From CAYZXU01 sp964482535 (GTDB lineage Bacteria; Desulfobacterota; Desulfobacteria; Desulfobacterales; BuS5), in assembly GCA_964482535.1 (NCBI GenBank), contig CAYZXU010000106.1, positions 1 through 7,988 on the forward strand: a stretch of 7,988 nt of DNA, given 5' to 3'. Position 1 is the stretch's first letter. Each line of letters begins with the position of its first letter. The notes under the pieces were generated by a model that searched no databases, had not been told where the DNA came from, and saw only the letters and a list, made by a program, of their open reading frames with translations. This document shows positions 5,161 to 7,988 of the stretch, one piece after another. The position numbers and the translations under genes are program-made.

Positions 5161-6199
5161 CGGTTTTTCCCATGCGCCCCTTTCTGAAAATATAACAGAA
5201 AAAAGGGCCGCCGATAAGGGCGGTCAAAACGCCTATGGGTATTTCTGTCGGCAAAACAGCCCTTGTGATCGTATCTGCGCTCAGGAGTAAAGTTGCGCCT
5301 GCCAGGGCGGAGGCTGGAAGCAGCACTCTATTGTCCGGCCCTACAAAAAAACGCATTAAATGGGGAATAATAAGACCCACAAACCCGATGATGCCGGACA
5401 CCGAAACACATACTCCGGTGATCAGGGATGCTGTTATCAGGAGTGCCAGCCTTACTCTGTTTGTCTCAACACCCAAAGAAGCGGCAGAGCGATCACCCAA
5501 TGACATTATATTCAGATCCCTGGCAAAAAACATGCAGATTAAAAATCCGATGGATACAAACAGTAAAGTTAAAAGGACATCCGTCCATGTTCTGGAGCCA
5601 AAGCTGCCCATTAACCAGAATATTATAATTGAGACCTGTTCATCGGCAATATATTTTATAAAGCTTATGCCCGCAGATAATATTGCTGCTACAATAATTC
5701 CGGATAATATCAGGCTGTGGGAAGATGCGCGACCATTAAAAGAGGATAAAAGCATTACTGCCAACAGAGTGCCGGCTGCTCCGATAAACGCAAATAAGGG
5801 CACAGAATAAATCCCTAAAAAGCTTATATCCAAAAGCAGAGCAATGGATGCGCCAAAGGCCGCTCCGGCAGATATCCCCAGAGTATATGGATCGGCTAAA
5901 GGGTTTAAAAGAATGCCCTGAAAGATTACACCTGCGATGGACAAACCTGCCCCCACAACTGCCGCGGTTAATATCCGGGGCAGCCTTACTTCTGCCACAA
6001 CATAGGGGAAAAGATTATCCATCCCACTCAATAATTCAGAGTTGCCGCTTATTTTGGAAATTACTATCTTTATTACTTCAAAAGGGGTTATCTTTATGTA
6101 TCCCATCCCTGTTGAGAGTATAACGACAGCAAAAAGCAAAACCGCTAATAAAAGGGCTTGTACCCCGGCCGGGGGTACAAGCCCGTATTTTTTCATCAT
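5153..6199 (-). CDS. btuC: FecCD-family permease for corrinoid uptake, BtuC-like
   Basis: The 348-residue product is a polytopic inner-membrane permease of the FecCD/BtuC family, normally about 10 membrane helices and working as a dimer. Family signatures are clear: RLPR (72-75) leading into GAGLSIAGVIFQ (83-94), NPLADPYTLGISAGAAFGA (99-117), GFVGLIIPHLMR (272-283), the cytoplasmic contact region for the ATPase, and PTEIPIGVLTALIGGPFF (317-334). The first membrane helix starts near residue 13. Two adjacent ATG codons at 6199 and 6196 could start it, preceded by GGGGG about 4-7 bases away. A strong hairpin lies in codons 6-16, and five tandem 11-bp repeats lie 58 bases upstream. It is the first transporter gene of the operon, separated by about 450 bases from the preceding small gene. 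Substrate B12/corrinoid is inferred from the riboswitch. Confidence 0.9.
   Translation of the reverse strand: MMKKYGLVPPAGVQALLLAVLLFAVVILSTGMGYIKITPFEVIKIVISKISGNSELLSGMDNLFPYVVAEVRLPRILTAAVVGAGLSIAGVIFQGILLNPLADPYTLGISAGAAFGASIALLLDISFLGIYSVPLFAFIGAAGTLLAVMLLSSFNGRASSHSLILSGIIVAAILSAGISFIKYIADEQVSIIIFWLMGSFGSRTWTDVLLTLLFVSIGFLICMFFARDLNIMSLGDRSAASLGVETNRVRLALLITASLITGVCVSVSGIIGFVGLIIPHLMRFFVGPDNRVLLPASALAGATLLLSADTITRAVLPTEIPIGVLTALIGGPFFCYIFRKGRMGKTDG
6154..6184 (-). repeat. Perfect GC-rich inverted repeat within the first codons of btuC
   Basis: GGGCTTGTACCCC (6154-6166) and GGGGTACAAGCCC (6172-6184) are exact reverse complements with a 5-base centre. In the minus-strand mRNA this is a stable 13-bp hairpin over codons 6-16, starting about 13 bases after the ATG. 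On the minus strand four U residues follow; on the plus strand six T residues follow after three bases. It could impede ribosomes or polymerase near the start of btuC. Function is inferred. Confidence 0.7.
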
Positions 6200-6256
6200 A
6201 AACCCCCATGGCTTGTTGTCACAAAAAAAAGCATAAGAATCCCCATTCTTCCTTTA

Positions 6257-6311
6257 CCAAAGGAGAGCCAAAGGAGAGCCAAAGGAGAGCCAAAGGAGAG
6301 CCAAAGGAGAG
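6257..6311. repeat. Tandem array, five perfect copies of an 11-bp unit
   Basis: CCAAAGGAGAG repeats five times without a mismatch (6257-6267, 6268-6278, 6279-6289, 6290-6300, 6301-6311), followed by a related AAGGGAG. On the btu sense strand the unit reads CTCTCCTTTGG. Copy number is likely to vary between strains because identical short tandem units slip. It lies in the untranslated leader of btuC, where no gene is seen. Confidence 0.9.
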
Positions 6312-6449
6312 AAGGGAGAATTTTTGTGCAAACTTATAACCCTATATGGTTATCCAGGGCAACATTTTTTATATGATGAATAAAGATTTTTGAACTTCAG
6401 AATTTTCATCTTAACCCCAGGCATACCTGTTGTATTCTGAGGATTAAAT

Positions 6450-6650
6450 CTATTTTTCAACGTAGAGATTGGATAACTTAGCGTTTCGTAACAGTTTGTC
6501 GAGCCTCTGAAATGCAGCACCTATCTTGACCCATTTTGCCTTGATGGCTGTCTTTCAGGAATTATATTCATCCCCGACCATGTCGTTGCTGGCATGGCCG
6601 ACGGCAACTTTTAATATAACTTTAGGGGCGGCTCTTCGTGTTGCTCCTTT
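6450..6650 (-). pseudogene. Possible degraded small gene behind the 87-residue protein
   Basis: Directly after the stop of the preceding gene comes a strong Shine-Dalgarno (AAAGGAG, about 6644-6650), but no ATG, GTG or TTG is suitably placed; an ACG eight bases on could be a mutated ATG in another frame. In the frame continuing from the preceding gene, the sequence reads PKVILKVAVGHASNDMVG, DEYNS, a TGA stop (6555-6557), then KTAIKAKWVKIGAAFQRLDK and LLRNAKLSNLYVEK before a stop at 6450-6452. These pieces look protein-like but I do not recognise the family. Best reading: a once-translated second gene now broken by start loss, frameshift or nonsense. It may simply be leader sequence. Low confidence. 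Confidence 0.3.
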
Positions 6651-6914
6651 CTATCCACACAGCCTAAGCTCTTTGCCCGTAAGCCTGAGTTCTGAATTAT
6701 TGGTGACCTCTGCAAACATACAAACAACCTTTTTCATGCCTTTTGTAATGAGCAGCCACCATGCATCCATTATGTCGAAGTGGCCTGTTGTAGATGAAAT
6801 CACTTCTACCCTGTCAGCCATGATAGGTAATCTTTTTACAGCGCCAATCATGTCAAAGTCTTCATCCATAATATTCTTGCCTTCCGATACATATAGAATT
6901 ACCCCTGTTTTCAT
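6651..6914 (-). CDS. Uncharacterised small protein, first gene of the B12-riboswitch operon
   Basis: The 87-residue product has no signal peptide or membrane helix and is probably cytoplasmic. Predicted order from sequence: a beta strand GVILYVSEG (4-12), a helix around DFDMIGAVKRL (19-29), a strand RVEVISS (35-41), a helix DIMDAWWLLITKGM (47-60) with a striking Trp-Trp, a strand KVVCMFAEV (62-70), and a final hairpin ELRLTGKELRLCG (75-87). This gives a compact alpha/beta fold. A good ribosome binding site (AAGGGGG, 9 bases before the ATG) supports the start. It follows the cobalamin riboswitch and its terminator and precedes the btuCDF-type genes, so it should be made only when B12 is low. 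I do not recognise a named family; a role in corrinoid uptake or handling is inferred from position only. Cys65 and Cys86, His45 and several acids could bind metal, but no known motif is present. Confidence 0.75.
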   Translation of the reverse strand: MKTGVILYVSEGKNIMDEDFDMIGAVKRLPIMADRVEVISSTTGHFDIMDAWWLLITKGMKKVVCMFAEVTNNSELRLTGKELRLCG

Positions 6915-6990
6915 GTTTCATTACCCCCTTTTAATATGGATAAAAATTTATTGGTTTTGATCTGTCCTCTCAAAATGGATGAATCTAAAC

Positions 6991-7030
6991 AAAAAAACCC
7001 CGTACCTAAATTTATTAATTAGATACGGGG
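6991..7030 (-). terminator. Riboswitch-controlled intrinsic terminator
   Basis: On the minus strand CCCCGTATCTAA (7030-7019) pairs with TTAGGTACGGGG (7009-6998), 12 bp with one G-U pair and a 9-base loop, and seven U residues follow (6997-6991). It lies 77 bases past the B12 box and 77 bases before the first gene, the usual place for the expression platform of a transcriptional B12 riboswitch. Confidence 0.88.
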
Positions 7031-7049
7031 ATTCCGTTTTTAATCCTCG
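7026..7049 (-). promoter_or_regulatory. Candidate antiterminator overlapping the terminator stem
   Basis: In the minus-strand RNA CGAGGATT (7049-7042) can pair with AATCCCCG (7033-7026), seven pairs with one mismatch. The second segment includes the first five bases of the terminator stem, so the two structures exclude each other. This is a plausible on-state helix; it was found by eye without folding. Confidence 0.35.
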
Positions 7050-7058
7050 ATTAATATT

Positions 7059-7089
7059 GTTTTAGAACCCTGTCCACGAGGTCTAAAAC
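7059..7089 (-). repeat. Hairpin between B12 aptamer and terminator
   Basis: GTTTTAGA and TCTAAAAC (7059-7066 and 7082-7089) are exact complements, with CC/GG able to extend the stem. It probably folds as an extra stem in the leader, or takes part in switching. No T tract follows it. Confidence 0.5.
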
Positions 7090-7106
7090 AGTAACATGTT
7101 TTAAAA

Positions 7107-7258
7107 AGGCAGGTCTTCTGGCTTTCGGATCATCCTGATTGCTGCGCCTTCCCGGCTAAAAAGCCAGTGGCAGTGTGCAGCATAAGTCCCCGATCACAGC
7201 GGCGTGTCCACTCCCGAATTTCACGGGATTCCCTGTTAGGCTATAAATAGCAACCTCA
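7107..7258 (-). promoter_or_regulatory. Cobalamin (B12) riboswitch
   Basis: The minus strand carries the conserved core of the cobalamin aptamer in order: ACAGGGAATCCCGTGAAATT, CGCCGCTGTGATCGGGGA, GCCACTGGC, GGGAAGGCGCAGC, CAGGATGATCCGAAAGCC, and the B12 box AAGCCAGAAGACCTGCCT (7124-7107). The closing P1 stem can form from AGGT near 7256-7253 with ACCT in the B12 box. Adenosylcobalamin or a related cobalamin binding is expected to stabilise this fold and permit the downstream terminator to form, switching off the operon. It controls the 87-residue protein and, by read-through, the btuCDF-like genes. Confidence 0.95.
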
Positions 7259-7262
7259 TTTA

Positions 7263-7292
7263 AATATTTCATATATAAAATATGCTTGTCAA
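7263..7292 (-). promoter_or_regulatory. Candidate sigma-70 promoter of the B12 operon
   Basis: A perfect TTGACA (7292-7287, minus strand) is followed after 18 bases by AATATT (7268-7263), a 4 of 6 match to the -10 consensus, in an A/T-rich setting. Transcription would start near 7256, just at the 5' edge of the riboswitch. The -35 box is strong and the -10 box weak. Confidence 0.5.
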
Positions 7293-7458
7293 GAATAATT
7301 AATAACAGATTGTGCTTTGCTTTGAGCTAACCTTTAGTTTTTAAGCGTAATTATAAAAAAAACTGATTATATTAAAATACTGTTTGCGCTTTTAAATTTA
7401 ATTATATAAATTTTTATCAGAAAATAACCGGTTCGCATTCAGGTACTAAACTATTATG

Positions 7459-7466
7459 TAAGGAGG
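7459..7466 (+). promoter_or_regulatory. Shine-Dalgarno deciding the TTG start of the isomerase gene
   Basis: TAAGGAGG lies 10 bases before TTG 7477. The next in-frame ATG (7510) falls inside the signal peptide and would remove its basic start, so TTG 7477 is preferred. The intergenic space 7293-7458 is A/T-rich and shows only a poor promoter candidate (TTGCGC at 7384-7389 with TATAAA at 7405-7410). Confidence 0.7.
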
Positions 7467-7476
7467 ATATTATAAA

Positions 7477-7988
7477 TTGAAGAAAAATTGTGCTTTTATT
7501 TTTGCTTTAATGGTGTTTTTTTTGATTTTAACTTCAGCCCCTGTGTTTTCACAAGATAATTATCAGCAGGGCAGTGATAAAATTGTTGCTAAAGTTGGTG
7601 ATACAAAGATTATGCTGAGTGAATTTAATGATATTATGAAAAGAGTCCCGTCTCAGTTTAAAACTCGACTGTCAACCGTTGATGGAAAAAAAGAACTGTT
7701 AAAGCAGCTTATTGAAATTAAACTTTTTGCAAAACAGGCAAGGGCTGTAAAGCTTGATAAAAAGCCTGCAGTGAAAATAAAATTAAAAGAGTCAAAAGAC
7801 CAGATACTGGCAATGGAATATATAGAACACTTGAAAAAAGAAATTAAAATAACAGACGAAGAACTGAAAAATTATTATGAAAAAAATAAAAACAGATATT
7901 ATCAGCAGGAAGAAATAAACGCAAGTCATATACTGGTAAAAACAAAAAAAGAAGCAAACAGCATACTAAAAGAATTGAAGCAGGGCAA
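7477..7988 (+). CDS. Secreted parvulin-type peptidyl-prolyl isomerase, SurA/PrsA-like (N-terminal part, cut by window end)
   Basis: The first 170 residues are present and the frame is open to the end of the window. A signal peptide covers residues 1-25 (MKKN, a hydrophobic core, then PVFS before Gln26). The chaperone N-domain begins with KIVAKVGDTKIMLSEF (35-50), the usual VNG..I...EF-type opening of SurA/PrsA proteins, followed by the helical segment KELLKQLIEIKLFAKQA and ITDEELKNYYEKNKNRY, the typical lead into the parvulin domain. The isomerase domain starts at INASHILVK (147-155), with the conserved His151; the rest lies outside the window. It probably assists folding of exported proteins in the periplasm. 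It is transcribed away from the B12 operon, so a functional link is unlikely. The name (surA, prsA or ppiD) cannot be decided from this part. Confidence 0.88.
   Translation, partial: MKKNCAFIFALMVFFLILTSAPVFSQDNYQQGSDKIVAKVGDTKIMLSEFNDIMKRVPSQFKTRLSTVDGKKELLKQLIEIKLFAKQARAVKLDKKPAVKIKLKESKDQILAMEYIEHLKKEIKITDEELKNYYEKNKNRYYQQEEINASHILVKTKKEANSILKELKQG

Noticed and set aside
5235..5810. Plus-strand open frame of 191 codons
   Set aside because: It is fully antisense to the FecCD permease, whose membrane signatures are unmistakable.
3440..6199. Ferric siderophore or heme importer
   Set aside because: The protein families alone would allow it, but the cobalamin riboswitch in front of the operon makes B12/corrinoid the more likely substrate. 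It is not formally excluded for the distal genes.
6257..6311. CRISPR array
   Set aside because: The units are contiguous 11-mers without spacers; the same holds for the 14-bp units at 3114-3170.
6555..6557. In-frame TGA as a selenocysteine codon
   Set aside because: The flanking frame has no start codon, no known selenoprotein motif, and only a 3-bp stem follows, which is not a convincing bacterial SECIS element.
6526..6960. Long plus-strand open frame of 144 codons
   Set aside because: It is antisense to the 87-residue gene and its upstream leader, lacks a ribosome binding site and has no recognisable domain; the minus-strand gene has the better start signal and context.

Overview
The window looks like a low-GC Gram-negative chromosome, most likely a Desulfobacterota-type (deltaproteobacterial) anaerobe. 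This is an inference from a PEP-CTERM-tailed secreted hydrolase, a periplasmic parvulin chaperone, a B12-riboswitch-controlled corrinoid transporter, and abundant toxin-antitoxin, insertion-sequence and restriction debris. No rRNA, tRNA or CRISPR array was seen.

Left half (1 to about 3440) is an accessory, decaying region. A ParB/KorB-like helix-turn-helix protein on the minus strand (152-466) has an open, protein-like frame running upstream to 646 without a usable start, so it is probably 5'-truncated. A clean intrinsic terminator hairpin (637-668) sits just before the ribosome binding site of a plus-strand secreted SGNH/GDSL esterase (687-1559). That gene carries a PEP-CTERM-like C-terminus and an 11-base C tract inside the reading frame. 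Next come a frameshifted IS5-family transposase remnant (about 1820-2229, minus), a vapBC-type toxin-antitoxin pair (2272-2888, minus) with a perfect 13-bp inverted repeat upstream as likely operator, a REP-like hairpin plus four tandem 14-15-bp repeats (3102-3170), and the C-terminal tail of a type I restriction methyltransferase HsdM (3284-3427, minus).

Right half (3440 to 7258, minus strand) is a complete vitamin B12/corrinoid uptake operon. A promoter-like TTGACA box is followed by a well-conserved cobalamin riboswitch (7107-7258), then a perfectly placed intrinsic terminator (6991-7030), an uncharacterised 87-residue protein (6651-6914), a degraded coding remnant (6450-6650), five perfect copies of an 11-bp repeat (6257-6311), and overlapping genes for a FecCD/BtuC-type permease, a BtuD-type ATPase and a BtuF-type periplasmic binding protein. 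When B12 is plentiful the riboswitch should favour the terminator and shut off the operon; when it is scarce, transcription should continue into the small protein and the transporter.

Divergently from the riboswitch promoter, a plus-strand gene (7477 to the window end) encodes the N-terminal part of a secreted SurA/PrsA-like peptidyl-prolyl isomerase with a TTG start. The least explained parts are the small protein that opens the B12 operon, the remnant behind it, and the repeat and hairpin structures at the 5' end of the permease gene.
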